Positions 1-7,875 are shown, counted from the stretch's first letter. The stretch is 64,000 nucleotides of DNA from Acetivibrio clariflavus DSM 19732 (GCF_000237085.1 NC_016627.1:806001-870000); one strand, 5' to 3'. Numbers and translations are program-made. The notes: a model not told the origin generated them from the sequence alone.

Positions 1-2
1 AA

Positions 3-440
3 CAGAAAAAGATTGATCTGGAAGCCCAGATCGCTTCTGACAACGAAACAGGAGCCAGGAACCTGGAACTGCTTAATGAGTACAACAAATTCATGAAGAC
101 CTGCCCTATCACTGAAAGCAGAAGGAAGCACTTGTATATATTGCATGGGAAACCGGTTCTTGATGAATATATTGCGCCATACAGAGCGGCCCTGGAAGAA
201 GCAAGGGCAAATTTTATCAATGCTTTTGCGGCGTATAAAGCGGCAGCGGCAAAAGCCCATATGGCAAGCAAACATTGGGGCGGAGAATGGTTCCCTGCAG
301 CCAATGCAGAATCAGAATCAGTAGACCTTACAAGAATAGGGAATATTCCATTGCCCGCTGTTCCGGATCCTAACTTGTGCGATGATGTCCAGGTTGATGA
401 AAATGAAGGAGGTATCGAATATGAACAAATCATATTTTAA
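3..440 (+). CDS. Phage-type hypothetical protein, 5' end outside window
   Basis: The reading frame is open from the left edge, so the gene starts upstream; the first internal ATG is at 93 but has no ribosome site. The visible part is helical, charged and Ala/Glu-rich (around EARANFINAFAAYKAAAAK) and ends in an acidic tail. Its last 20 bases overlap the next gene, which suggests one transcript with translational coupling. No family recognised. Its place before a sigma-like factor and small phage regulators makes a prophage gene likely, which is inferred from context only. Confidence 0.6.
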   Translation, partial: QKKIDLEAQIASDNETGARNLELLNEYNKFMKTCPITESRRKHLYILHGKPVLDEYIAPYRAALEEARANFINAFAAYKAAAAKAHMASKHWGGEWFPAANAESESVDLTRIGNIPLPAVPDPNLCDDVQVDENEGGIEYEQIIF

Positions 441-1029
441 GGATCTGCAGGATATACTTGATGATTTCGTAAAGACAAATGTCAGGTATAACGAAATTGC
501 AAAACAGTATGAAAAGATGTATAAGCCGGATGAATTCAGGAACAGGATTGAGGAATTGAAGGTAAGGTATAAAGAACAGGCCAAACAGTTTAAGCAGGCC
601 TTCATTGATCAAGTCAAGAAGTTAAAGGATGAATTCAGTAAGGATCTACAGGCTGCAAAATATATTTCGGATCCTGGCTTTACAAACGTGATTAATATCC
701 TTACATATGGCGGCAAAAACATGGATGGGACAACCATTAAAAACCTTGTTGCGCCATACCTGGATGATTATTTAGCCAGAAAAAGTATCGCTGCAATTAT
801 AAAAGAGCAGGGACGCGATCCAGAAGCCCTTGAAATTGATAACGGCTTTGATCTTATAGGTGCTATCAAGAACATTGAAACTACCGGCGAAAAGATGTTC
901 GACAGTGCGATCGTATATACTTTCCCGGTTCAGTTTTCATTCGAAGCAAGTCCCAGTGTTCTTACACATATGATTTCCCGTGCTTCTGATAGCGTTGACA
1001 GCAACAGCCAGGGCGCAAAAATTATATAA
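421..1029 (+). CDS. Phage-type coiled-coil hypothetical protein
   Basis: 202 residues from ATG 421, chosen because an AAGGAGG site sits eight bases upstream; an earlier in-frame ATG at 382 lacks a site and lies deep inside the previous gene. The N-terminal ~75 residues are rich in Lys/Glu with a heptad-like pattern (EELKVRYKEQAKQFKQAF) and probably form a coiled coil. The rest is mixed alpha/beta without a recognised motif. No signal peptide or membrane segment. Probably cotranscribed with its upstream neighbour; function unknown. Confidence 0.65.
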   Translation: MNKSYFKDLQDILDDFVKTNVRYNEIAKQYEKMYKPDEFRNRIEELKVRYKEQAKQFKQAFIDQVKKLKDEFSKDLQAAKYISDPGFTNVINILTYGGKNMDGTTIKNLVAPYLDDYLARKSIAAIIKEQGRDPEALEIDNGFDLIGAIKNIETTGEKMFDSAIVYTFPVQFSFEASPSVLTHMISRASDSVDSNSQGAKII

Positions 1030-1123
1030 GGTTTTAAGGGCGGCAATGTAAGAAATAGAGATATACACTGCCGTCCAATTCCTTATTTTATAAAGACGAA
1101 TGAGGATATCGGGGGTGGTATCT

Positions 1124-1897
1124 GTGGGGAATGTAGTAAATGAAGTCCTGGTAATCTTAATCCAGGAAGGCCGTAAAGATCTTATTTCCATTCTGTGGGA
1201 ACAGAATAAAAAACTTATAGCATGGCTTGCCGGGAAATTTTATGTAAAGCATATGGATCGGTGCGCTGCTGCAGGCGTAGAGGAAGAGGATCTGATCCAG
1301 GAAGGTTTTTTTGCGCTACTGGACGCTATTAAGTATTATAAGGCTGAAAGTGGGTATAAATTTACAACTTACATAGAGTATCCACTGTTAAGTAAGATGA
1401 ATCAACTTATAGGGTACAGAGGGAAGTCAGATCAGTTAAACGATACTATAAGCTTAGAAGAAAGCGTAAGTACTGAATTTGAAGATATTTGCCTTTCTGA
1501 CGTTATTTCGGATCCTAACGCTGAATTCGAAGATAAAATCATACATGATGATACGTTGTCAAAGCTTCGTGAAACGCTTATTGAAATCATCGAAACACTT
1601 CCGGAGAAGCAGAAGAATATTCTGCTTGCAGAACTTAATGATACCAGCAAGGACATTATTGTGAAAATGTATCAAATGACTGATGATGAATACAACCGGC
1701 TCCGCGGACAAGCACTGCAGAACTGTAGAAAGCCGCATAATATACAAAGGCTCATTGAATTCATGGATCCCTACAGGTTAGGCCTGAAAGGAACGGGATT
1801 TTCAGTTTGGTATCATTCAAGGACAAGTAGCGTCGAAAGGGCAGTTGAAAAGATCATGGATCTTGAAGCAGCGATCGCGACAGCTTTGTGCATATAA
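1124..1897 (+). CDS. Sigma-70-like factor of phage type
   Basis: 257 residues from GTG 1124, chosen because GGGGGTGG lies just upstream; the in-frame ATG at 1100 has no site. Residues 56-85 match sigma region 2 (DLIQEGFFALLDAI, then a K-F-T-T-Y-I element like the region 2.2-2.4 helix). Residues ~145-200 look like a degenerate region 4 (LPEKQKNILLAEL, then a possible HTH). The arrangement resembles sigma-like late regulators of clostridial prophages, which direct RNA polymerase to late genes. The C-terminal tail beyond region 4 is unassigned. The family call is fairly firm; a role in late transcription is inferred. Confidence 0.75.
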   Translation: MGNVVNEVLVILIQEGRKDLISILWEQNKKLIAWLAGKFYVKHMDRCAAAGVEEEDLIQEGFFALLDAIKYYKAESGYKFTTYIEYPLLSKMNQLIGYRGKSDQLNDTISLEESVSTEFEDICLSDVISDPNAEFEDKIIHDDTLSKLRETLIEIIETLPEKQKNILLAELNDTSKDIIVKMYQMTDDEYNRLRGQALQNCRKPHNIQRLIEFMDPYRLGLKGTGFSVWYHSRTSSVERAVEKIMDLEAAIATALCI

Positions 1898-1929
1898 AAT
1901 AACCTGAATATTATTGTGGAGGGATCGAA

Positions 1930-2334
1930 ATGAAAGGAACCAGTAAAGACGAAAAAGCAAAAGCGCTGCCAAATATGTGGAAGAGGCTTGCAATAGATGA
2001 CTTAATGAAGCTTCAAAGGCTGAAGGATAGTATAACCGTAATTGAGAACAATTACAGCAAAGGGAATATCGATTCATCTACTATGAAATATTTATCAAAA
2101 GCTATAGAAGCTAATAAAATATTGATCCGGTGCATTGAAAGAGCCCTGGACACCTTAACAGAGGAAGAAAGAATAATACTGGACCGGTTTTATATTAATA
2201 GGCAGAAATACCCGGCGGAATCTGTGATGAAAGATATTAGGATCGGGCGTTCCAGGATCCATGAAAAAAAGGCTGCAGCGCTTCAAAAATTCACTATAAG
2301 CATGTATGGGCCGGTTGATATATTCAACCTATGA
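1930..2334 (+). CDS. ArpU/RinA-like phage late transcription regulator
   Basis: 134 residues with a TGGAGGG site. The N-terminal half is a helical hairpin. The C-terminal half reads LTEEERIILDRFYINR followed by a helix-turn-helix (IRIGRSRIHEKKAAALQKF), the pattern of sigma region 4 as found in ArpU- and RinA-type late regulators. It follows the sigma-like factor by 32 bases in the same direction, so the two probably act together on late phage promoters. Family assignment rests on pattern only. The gene ends just before a strong hairpin. Confidence 0.6.
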   Translation: MKGTSKDEKAKALPNMWKRLAIDDLMKLQRLKDSITVIENNYSKGNIDSSTMKYLSKAIEANKILIRCIERALDTLTEEERIILDRFYINRQKYPAESVMKDIRIGRSRIHEKKAAALQKFTISMYGPVDIFNL

Positions 2335-2337
2335 AAA

Positions 2338-2364
2338 AGCGCCCCCAGGGACGTAAGGGGCGCT
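2338..2364 (-). terminator. Hairpin terminator between convergent phage transcripts
   Basis: AGCGCCCC (2338-2345) pairs perfectly with GGGGCGCT (2357-2364) around an 11-base loop. On the minus strand it is followed by five T, a normal intrinsic terminator for the leftward genes ending at 2380. On the plus strand the tail is only weakly T-rich, so it may act in both directions. Confidence 0.75.
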
Positions 2365-2379
2365 CATAAACTCATTTTC

Positions 2380-2556
2380 TTATCTATGGGTACTATAAAC
2401 CATTGGCGTAATTAAAGCTGCTTTTAGGCGTTCAATGGCTTCTGTATGGTACTGCTTATCCTTTTCGTTGGTATCATGTTTGAGTAGGTATTCAAGGGCC
2501 TGAATGGATTTTATGATCTTATTTCGGTCATCTGGGACAATAACCTGCATAGGCAT
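2380..2556 (-). CDS. Small phage hypothetical protein (58 aa)
   Basis: A 58-residue frame starting MPMQVIVPDDRNKIIKSIQ, with AAGGAGG nine bases before the ATG at 2556. It is short, amphipathic and helical (ALEYLLKH, then IERLKAALI) with no recognised motif. It is the last gene of a leftward cluster of three whose members each have a strong Shine-Dalgarno site, and it stops 15 bases before a terminator. Function unknown; the ribosome site and position make it credible despite its size. Confidence 0.65.
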   Translation of the reverse strand: MPMQVIVPDDRNKIIKSIQALEYLLKHDTNEKDKQYHTEAIERLKAALITPMVYSTHR

Positions 2557-2571
2557 TTACATTCCTCCTTA

Positions 2572-3081
2572 CTACCTTGACAAGGCTTCGGCCATCAAGG
2601 CCATGGCCATCTTATAACCATCTGTCCAACCCCGTTTTTCAATTTCGAACGCATAATCACAGATAATGGAATCAATTTCATCAAAAAGCCTTTGCGGTAC
2701 TGCAGCTTCAATGGTTTTCCTTGCTTTATGGTCAAGGACTGCGGCAGAACTGCTGTAATCAGGATCCTGGGTGTGATCAAGGAATAACCTGGTGATCGTT
2801 TCGGTGGATCCCATAAAGAGATCCCAATTTGATACAGCTAACTTTGAGAAGGATTCAACGATTAGCCTTGTTGCTTCTTTGAAACCATCAATAAAACCGC
2901 GTTTCTCCACTTCGTAGAAATAGTCATTCAGGATCGGATCTATTTTAAGCACATGATCCTTTGATAACAGATTGTATATACTGTCAAAAACTTTGTTATT
3001 GGCTTCATTTACAGCTTCGCAATGCTCCGGGGTATTAATGTGGGTACTGAACATGTTTTCAAGTAAATTTTTCATTTCCAT
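2572..3081 (-). CDS. Phage-associated protein with two internal repeats
   Basis: 169 residues from ATG 3081, chosen because AAAGGAG lies eight bases upstream; a further in-frame ATG at 3099 lies before that site. The protein contains the same unit twice: a helix, then DYFYEVEKRGFIDGFKEATRLI in the first half and DYAFEIEKRGWTDGYKMAMALM in the second. The E-K-R-G-(F/W)-x-D-G-(F/Y)-K core recalls small clostridial phage proteins grouped as DUF6809, though I am not certain. The next gene upstream carries a related element. Function unknown. Confidence 0.65.
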   Translation of the reverse strand: MEMKNLLENMFSTHINTPEHCEAVNEANNKVFDSIYNLLSKDHVLKIDPILNDYFYEVEKRGFIDGFKEATRLIVESFSKLAVSNWDLFMGSTETITRLFLDHTQDPDYSSSAAVLDHKARKTIEAAVPQRLFDEIDSIICDYAFEIEKRGWTDGYKMAMALMAEALSR

Positions 3082-3114
3082 AGGTAAATCTCCTTTCATT
3101 TAACCATAGTTTTT

Positions 3115-3483
3115 TTACTTGTTGAAGTAACCTTCAAGCGGATTAATGATACCAATAGATTTTTTCTTAATTACACCCATGCGTTCCAGGTATATAATGG
3201 CGTCTTTTATGCCTTGCTTATAAAAATGCTTTGCGGCTTCCTGGACTGCTGTGTTTGCTGATTCTCTTATGTCTTCCGCTTCTTTAATGAGACCAGACGC
3301 CTTTATGGTCTCCAGGCTTCGATTAAAGCTGATTATATGATCATTAAGATCACATCGTGAAGTCTTTACATAGTTGTTGTAAGTACCGTCGAACCAACCT
3401 TCAAATAGCACATCAGCTACAAAGCGCTCAAGGGATGGCGGATCTGGGAGCTGTCTGGGCGTTTTTGCATTCACTATATCCAT
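3115..3483 (-). CDS. Phage hypothetical protein related to its neighbour
   Basis: 122 residues with AAAGGAGG eight bases before ATG 3483. Mostly helical. Near the C-terminus it has HFYKQGIKDAIIYL, which resembles the G-F-x-D-G-F-K unit duplicated in the next gene, so the two may share ancestry. It is the first gene of a leftward operon reading away from the XRE repressor, so it occupies an early-gene position under control of the operator region at 3524-3645. Function unknown. Confidence 0.65.
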   Translation of the reverse strand: MDIVNAKTPRQLPDPPSLERFVADVLFEGWFDGTYNNYVKTSRCDLNDHIISFNRSLETIKASGLIKEAEDIRESANTAVQEAAKHFYKQGIKDAIIYLERMGVIKKKSIGIINPLEGYFNK

Positions 3484-3523
3484 TGGCTGAAACCTCCTTT
3501 CTGTGATAACGAAATTATTTTTG

Positions 3524-3645
3524 AATACGCGTATTTATTTTGTAATCACATTATAAATCATTAAATTTGCTATGTCAATCATAATTTTTGAATACGCGAA
3601 ATAAATTTTATATAGCTTTACAAATTTCGTAAACGCATATATAAT
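3524..3645. promoter_or_regulatory. Divergent control region with repeated operator-like sites
   Basis: Between the leftward phage operon and the rightward repressor lie three related sites: a perfect 12-base palindrome AATACGCGTATT (3524-3535), AATACGCGAAAT (3591-3602) and TTTCGTAAACGCATA (3626-3640). The rightward promoter is clear: TTTACA at 3617-3622, 17 bases, TATAAT at 3640-3645. The third site lies across that spacer and -10 box, so binding there would autorepress the repressor. This is the usual layout of a phage genetic switch; which site the repressor prefers is inference. Confidence 0.6.
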
Positions 3646-3667
3646 TGACTTAATGGGAGGTGTTAAA

Positions 3668-3895
3668 ATGTCGATAGTTTACAAAAAGTTATTTCATATA
3701 CTCCTTGATAAAGGGATGAAAGATAGTGAGTTTGCGAAGAAGGCCGGTATTGCTGCAAGCACTATGACAAAACTTCGCCAGGGGAAGACTGTTCAAACAG
3801 ATATTATTGATAAGATCTGCAAGGCATTGGATTGCCAACCGGGGGACATCATGGAACGTATTCCGGATGATGACGATATTATCGACTTTGGATAG
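3668..3895 (+). CDS. XRE-family repressor (Cro/C1 type)
   Basis: 75 residues from ATG 3668 with GGGAGG eight bases upstream; an in-frame start at 3653 is less likely. Residues ~4-65 form one helix-turn-helix of the Cro/C1 class (DSEFAKKAGIAASTMTKL as the HTH, then ICKALDCQPGDIM, a motif common in small XRE regulators). The acidic tail DDDDIIDF has no DNA-binding role. It probably binds the repeated sites between itself and the divergent operon. The spacing to the next short gene suggests cotranscription. Confidence 0.85.
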   Translation: MSIVYKKLFHILLDKGMKDSEFAKKAGIAASTMTKLRQGKTVQTDIIDKICKALDCQPGDIMERIPDDDDIIDFG

Positions 3896-3903
3896 GTGAT
3901 TTT

Positions 3904-4080
3904 ATGGTTTTACTATCAGAATATAGTGATTACTTGATCGTCAATGAGGAAGGGATCACGCTGGATCCTGGTGCACCAGATGAGATAAAAAAGAAGGTTA
4001 TAGACATTGACAATGAATACTTTAAGACCTATGGACATCACCTTATAAAAGGCATTGCCGATCCTGGTCCTTTGAAATAA
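3904..4080 (+). CDS. Small phage hypothetical protein (58 aa)
   Basis: A 58-residue frame directly after the repressor gene (eight bases between stop and start), starting MVLLSEYSDYLIVNEEG. The ribosome site (GGTGAT) is modest. No motif recognised. Composition matches the phage genes around it, and the tight spacing suggests it is read with the repressor. Function unknown. Confidence 0.5.
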   Translation: MVLLSEYSDYLIVNEEGITLDPGAPDEIKKKVIDIDNEYFKTYGHHLIKGIADPGPLK

Positions 4081-4099
4081 ACCTGACAAAACCTGACCG

Positions 4100-4166
4100 T
4101 CGCGCGCGTATAAGGTAAAGGTGTATAGGATAAATGTTAGTAAATGTTAGCCTTCGCGCGCGTATA
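4100..4166. repeat. Pair of TCGCGCGCGTATA repeats
   Basis: The 13-base sequence TCGCGCGCGTATA occurs at 4100-4112 and again at 4154-4166, with a short tandem AAATGTTAG doublet between them. The CpG run is conspicuous in AT-rich DNA. Possible protein-binding or replication-related iterons of the prophage; nothing shows which. Confidence 0.45.
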
Positions 4167-4244
4167 TGATAGGCCGCTAAAAGGTTAAATCCTTGATCCT
4201 GGTTTAGTAAAAAAAGATGGAGTAAAAAAGGGATTAAGTAAAAA

Positions 4245-4287
4245 ATGTCTAAACCCTAAATTGAGAGTTTAGACATCAATTTTTTTA
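4245..4287 (+). terminator. Strong intrinsic terminator after the repressor transcript
   Basis: ATGTCTAAAC (4245-4254) pairs with GTTTAGACAT (4267-4276) and is followed by CAA and a run of seven T. This ends rightward transcription from the repressor cluster. Confidence 0.85.
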
Positions 4288-4386
4288 AGCCAAAACACAG
4301 CAGAATGCAGCATTTTAGAGAAATAAATATACCAGGTGCATAAAGCCATGCAGACGATCAGCACTGGCCGAACGAAAAATAAGAAT

Positions 4387-4412
4387 GCCCTTCGGCTAAT
4401 TAACCGAGGGGC
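4387..4412. terminator. Bidirectional hairpin terminator
   Basis: GCCCTTCGG pairs with CCGAGGGGC around a short AT loop. T-rich stretches follow on both strands (ATTATTTTTT rightward, TTATTTTTCG leftward), so it can stop transcription either way. It lies just past the stop of the small leftward frame at 4419-4541. Confidence 0.65.
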
Positions 4413-4418
4413 AATTCA

Positions 4419-4541
4419 TTATTTTTTGGTGTTGTGCCGGTATTCTTTTAATGCGATCTCCAGCTTCATCCTGAAAGGGATCTCCTGGAATTCTTCACTG
4501 TTGCACCTTGACAGGTGTCTGTTCGCCTCCACCACATACAT
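4419..4541 (-). CDS. Possible small or truncated phage protein (40 aa)
   Basis: A 40-residue leftward frame ending RMKLEIALKEYRHNTKK, followed seven bases later by a terminator. The frame stays open further upstream but has no ATG and no ribosome site there, and base composition becomes much more AT-rich beyond about 4560. This looks like the 3' end of a phage gene whose 5' part was lost at the prophage boundary. Low certainty; a rightward frame over the same bases (4336-4626) runs through the terminator and is not credible. Confidence 0.35.
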   Translation of the reverse strand: MYVVEANRHLSRCNSEEFQEIPFRMKLEIALKEYRHNTKK

Positions 4542-4765
4542 AGTTATATCTATGATTTTTAGCACTTTAGCAATCAAGATTACAAGTTTGATTCGGAAGA
4601 AATTATTCTGTGTCCTATACTTGTAGTCTTTTTTATTTAGTCTATATTTTTGATTAGATTATATAAATGATTTGCATATGTAATTATAAAAACATACTGA
4701 AAAAGATTAAAAACGAGTGTTGAAAATTTTTTTATTTATAGCATAAGGTGGAAGGAAAGATTTAA

Positions 4766-5194
4766 ATGGATAAAAAAATTAAAGCTATGTTAGATGAAGA
4801 ATGGGATAATGAAGAATTATTTTATAATATTTCAGATTATTGTATAGATAAGGAAATTAAAGATGGATATGAAAAATTAGATGAAAACGAAAAGCATTTT
4901 TTTGCGATTGGCAAATTATTAATGGAAGTGAATAATGGCGGATTTGATCAATATTTCTTAAATACAGAGGGAGAATATATTAGGGATACTCTGCACTTTT
5001 TAAATTTAATTGGAGAAACGGAATTCTCTAAGTTGTTTAGCAAAGCAGTAAATATCTTTGAATCCGATAAAACAGATGATGAAAAAGATGATGCTTTTTG
5101 CGAGCTTGATGATGAATTTTATGAATTGGAAAGCTCTGCATATGAAAATTTATATGATAAATGTATTAGTTATATAAAAGAACAAGTAAAATGA
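4766..5194 (+). CDS. DUF4375 (DMP19-like) protein
   Basis: 142 residues, very acidic, with a GGTGGAAGGAAAG ribosome region. The core EVNNGGFDQYFLNTEGEY is the signature of the DUF4375 family, which includes the Neisseria DNA-mimic protein DMP19. The acidic surface would fit a DNA mimic that titrates a DNA-binding protein, but many family members have no known role and several sit in toxin-immunity islands. A pseudogene for a secreted protein follows 20 bases downstream. Family call good, function inferred. Confidence 0.75.
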   Translation: MDKKIKAMLDEEWDNEELFYNISDYCIDKEIKDGYEKLDENEKHFFAIGKLLMEVNNGGFDQYFLNTEGEYIRDTLHFLNLIGETEFSKLFSKAVNIFESDKTDDEKDDAFCELDDEFYELESSAYENLYDKCISYIKEQVK

Positions 5195-5214
5195 TTATAA
5201 TTGGGGAGATAAGT

Positions 5215-5703
5215 ATGAAAAAAGTTAGAGCTATACTGATCCTTTTGGTTTGATGTATTTTAATGTCTGGTACATATTTAACTATTTATGGAAATGGATT
5301 TTGTGCTGTATCGAAAGAGTTAAAAGTTGGTGATGAGCTATATATACCGAAAGGTTATAAGAATGAATTGGATAAGATGAAATTGACAGAAATTGCTCCT
5401 ATGCCATATTTCACAAGTCCTTTTATTACTGTCGAAAAAGATTCTATAGGAAATCAGTATGCAGTCATCTTTCGAGAGGATGGAAAAGTTGACAAGGTAA
5501 TTTTACCTGAAACTTATGAGAATATTGTAGCAATCTATGAAGCAAAAGGTTTTAAGGTTGAAAAATACGCTCAAGAATTTTCGAATTTGCATTTATTCGA
5601 AATTAACGGTAAATTATACTGGAACTTTTCGAGTAAAGGTGAAGATGTTTTCTTAGATCTATATGGCAAGGAAGAATATCCATTAAAACAAGATAATTAT
5701 TAG
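5215..5703 (+). pseudogene. Secreted hypothetical protein with nonsense codon in signal peptide
   Basis: A frame starting MKKVRAILILLV at 5215, with a GGGGAGAT site, runs into TGA at 5251 and then continues in the same frame for 150 codons to 5703. The bases before the stop encode the start of a classic signal peptide; the remainder (CILMSGTYLTIYGNG) would complete it. Restart at ATG 5263 would make a 146-residue protein without an export signal. The body is beta-rich with no recognised domain. Either a point-mutated pseudogene or a sequencing error. UGA recoding is unlikely: no SECIS-like hairpin is evident. Confidence 0.65.
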
Positions 5704-5979
5704 ATTAAACGGTCAAACCTTATACTTTTAGGTATCGAGTTTCAATTTACATGAAACAATCATATGAAGAATTTTAGAGAGTTAATATTTTTACAGGTAT
5801 TTTCACTTTAGGGAGTTACCTGTGTTAGTCTAATGAAAAAATGTACCTCAAAATTAGTATCAGTTGAATTCCTTGAGAAAATTTAATTAAGCTTTAAGCT
5901 AATTATGAGTTTGAGTACAATCAAAGCTCCAGGAATATGTAATGTATTAATGGATCAAAAGTAGATATGTGTTTTGTCA

Positions 5980-6108
5980 ATAGAAAGTAGGTTCATACAG
6001 AGATAGTTAAAACACAATAATTTTGTAATCCTAAAATTTTTATTTTCATAATCATATATAATTTTTCAACTAGCTCTGGAAAGAACCAAATTTTTATTGA
6101 CATTTACA
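5980..6108. repeat. ~120 bp repeat, copy 1 (MITE-like)
   Basis: About 105-125 bases that recur at 6928-7052 with few changes (shared blocks CACAATAATTTTGTAATCCT, CATAATCATATATAATTT and CTCTGGAAAGAACCAAATTT). The ends are inverted relative to each other (GGTTC near the left, GAACC near the right), as in a small non-autonomous element. The left end of this copy has drifted more than that of copy 2. It lies in an otherwise gene-free stretch, 5704-6172. Confidence 0.6.
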
Positions 6109-6172
6109 GGATTATTTATTAGGTTGGAATTATATTAATTATTATTATATTTAAATTTGGAGGAGTAATAAT

Positions 6173-6772
6173 ATGAAGTGTTATATTAATTGTCCGTATG
6201 AAGAAAAGGACGAAGCAAAAAAATTGGGAGCTAAATGGGATCCGGAAAAAAGATCGTGGTATTTTGACTATATAACGCATAAAAGTGAAAGCTTTAAAAA
6301 ATGGCTTCCCCCATCAGTAGCATTATTACCAGATTTATCTGCAAACATTAATGAACCTTATAAACCAGATCACCAAAAATATTTTCTAATGGAAGCAAAA
6401 GACGTCAAACCTTTCATTTTTGTGACAGGAATTAATGAATATGGAGATATATACAATTTGATATTTAGTATTAAAAAGGAATGGGCTTGTTGTGAGTGTA
6501 TGTCAGACGATTTGCTTGAATATTTAGGTGATAATGAAGAGTGTTCTGATGAAGAATATGAATGTGCACTTGAAAAATGCAGATTAAAGCATGCTAACGA
6601 TCCGGAATGTTGTGATAGTCCTATTGGAGGTGGTGGGGGCGATATTGATAATTATATTGAAATTGAAGCAACAATACATAGAAGAATAAAATATTCATAT
6701 CAATATTTAGGTCAATTTAAAAATTTAGATGAATGTCGTGCATATTTAGCAAACTATTCAATAACTGAATAA
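6173..6772 (+). CDS. DUF5710-domain protein
   Basis: 199 residues with GGAGGAG upstream. Residues 1-45 (CPYEEKDEAKKLGAKWDPEK, then RSWYF) are a DUF5710 domain, a small module often fused to nucleases, primases and antirestriction proteins. The remainder has a Cys-rich stretch (CCECM, ECSDEEYEC) and a glycine run GGGGG before a beta-rich C-terminus; no catalytic motif seen. The gene is bracketed by two copies of a ~120 bp repeat, so it may have moved or been duplicated as a unit. Role unknown. Confidence 0.7.
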   Translation: MKCYINCPYEEKDEAKKLGAKWDPEKRSWYFDYITHKSESFKKWLPPSVALLPDLSANINEPYKPDHQKYFLMEAKDVKPFIFVTGINEYGDIYNLIFSIKKEWACCECMSDDLLEYLGDNEECSDEEYECALEKCRLKHANDPECCDSPIGGGGGDIDNYIEIEATIHRRIKYSYQYLGQFKNLDECRAYLANYSITE

Positions 6773-6927
6773 TATTTTATATAAAATAGGGCTCTGTCAG
6801 CAGTAGCTTATTTTTATTACATTTTCTATATATCCTGTGGATACAGTGGGAATTCCAAAAACTAGTAACACATTAATAAAAGATATAAAATATACCGTTT
6901 TATAGGAGGATTGTTAATGCTATTCTA

Positions 6928-7052
6928 AAACTGGTTCTTTACAAAGTTAGTTGAAACACAATAATTTTGTAATCCTAAATTCTCTATTTTCATAATCATA
7001 TATAATTTTTCAACTGGCTCTGGAAAGAACCAAATTTTTATTGATTTTTACA
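6928..7052. repeat. ~120 bp repeat, copy 2 (MITE-like)
   Basis: Second copy of the repeat at 5980-6108. Its ends are clearer inverted repeats: CTGGTTCTTT near 6930 and GGAAAGAACCAAA near 7022. A hairpin of the whole unit is possible. No coding capacity. It lies in the gene-free stretch 6773-7235, which otherwise holds only the next gene's promoter. Confidence 0.65.
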
Positions 7053-7235
7053 CTTTAATATTGTTCTATCTTATACGTAAAAAAGAAGCTTTAAGACTTT
7101 TTAAGGTAAAGCGAATCTTTTGGTTCTCACTACAATAAAAGGAATTAATATAAATACTTGCTAATTTGACAATATAGGATATAATAGAAATCACATAATT
7201 GTTTATGTCATTAATAACTAAGAGGGGGATCGTGT

Positions 7236-7448
7236 ATGTGCGAAAATGTTAAACTGACATCAATACAGAGAAACGAATTTGACGTTGCTGTTGAATTAAC
7301 ACAATTGCACTGTGAAACGAATATTGTTAAACCCGATGATATAAAGAAAATTTTTGCGGAATATTATAGTTTGGCAAGAATACTGAATTGCACCAGTGAA
7401 GATACTTTGATTAATTTCCTTCCGGAGAATGTGAAGAATAAACTATAA
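7236..7448 (+). CDS. Small hypothetical protein (70 aa)
   Basis: 70 residues starting MCENVKLTSIQRNEF, with GAGGGGGATC upstream and a TATAAT box at about 7181 preceded at 16 bases by TTGCTA. Mostly helical, one Cys pair, no recognised family. A weak hairpin (CCGGCTTACGTCGG, 7481-7494) followed by T-rich sequence probably ends its transcript. Apparently a single-gene unit; function unknown. Confidence 0.6.
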   Translation: MCENVKLTSIQRNEFDVAVELTQLHCETNIVKPDDIKKIFAEYYSLARILNCTSEDTLINFLPENVKNKL

Positions 7449-7480
7449 TCAGCAAATATCTATCATTTATAATATTTTTT

Positions 7481-7506
7481 CCGGCTTACGTCGGGTTTGT
7501 TTTTTA
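7481..7506 (+). terminator. Probable terminator of the 7236 gene
   Basis: CCGGC and GTCGG pair around TTAC (7481-7494), followed by GTTTGTTTTTT. Short but well placed, 32 bases after the stop. The rest of the gap 7507-7775 shows nothing I can name. Confidence 0.5.
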
Positions 7507-7775
7507 TAAATTATATTTTTGTATATTTACTGATACTGATAAAGGCAAACATTAATAACTGCAAGTAGATTAGTTCCATAATACCTTGGTGTAAAAATAT
7601 ATTTCAATATAAAATGAACAAGATATCACTCTTCTTAGTAAACTGTTAGCCGCAAAACACATCTTTTACCGAGGAGGCTCTCTTAAATATATCACTTACC
7701 ATTTCCATCACAAGTTAAACCGTAATTTTATGTATTATGACTGCTGTATCTATTATTGTCAGGGGGAAAGTAAGG

Positions 7776-7875
7776 ATGAAAATTTATTGCATGTCTGATA
7801 TTCATGGGTGTTTACCGGAATTTGAAAAAGCATTATAAATGGTATTGGACCAACTTGATAAAGAAGATATATAAT
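7776..7875 (+). pseudogene. 5' fragment of a metallophosphoesterase, cut by IS3
   Basis: After GGGGGAAAG a frame starts MKIYCMSDIHGCLPEFEKAL. The SDIHG element is metal-binding motif I of calcineurin-type phosphoesterases (compare GDIHG in the same superfamily, as in Pnkp further right). The frame meets TAA after 20 codons, resumes in the same phase (MVLDQLDKEDI) and then ends where the IS3 element begins. The 3' end of a similar gene appears at 9277 on the far side. Insertional inactivation followed by decay. Confidence 0.65.

Noticed and set aside
4336-4626. 96-codon rightward frame at the prophage edge
   Set aside because: It reads through a clear hairpin terminator and the composition changes in the middle; the opposite strand gives a better explanation.
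5248-5256. UGA as selenocysteine in the secreted protein at 5215
   Set aside because: The codon lies inside a signal peptide where Sec makes no sense, and no SECIS-like hairpin follows.
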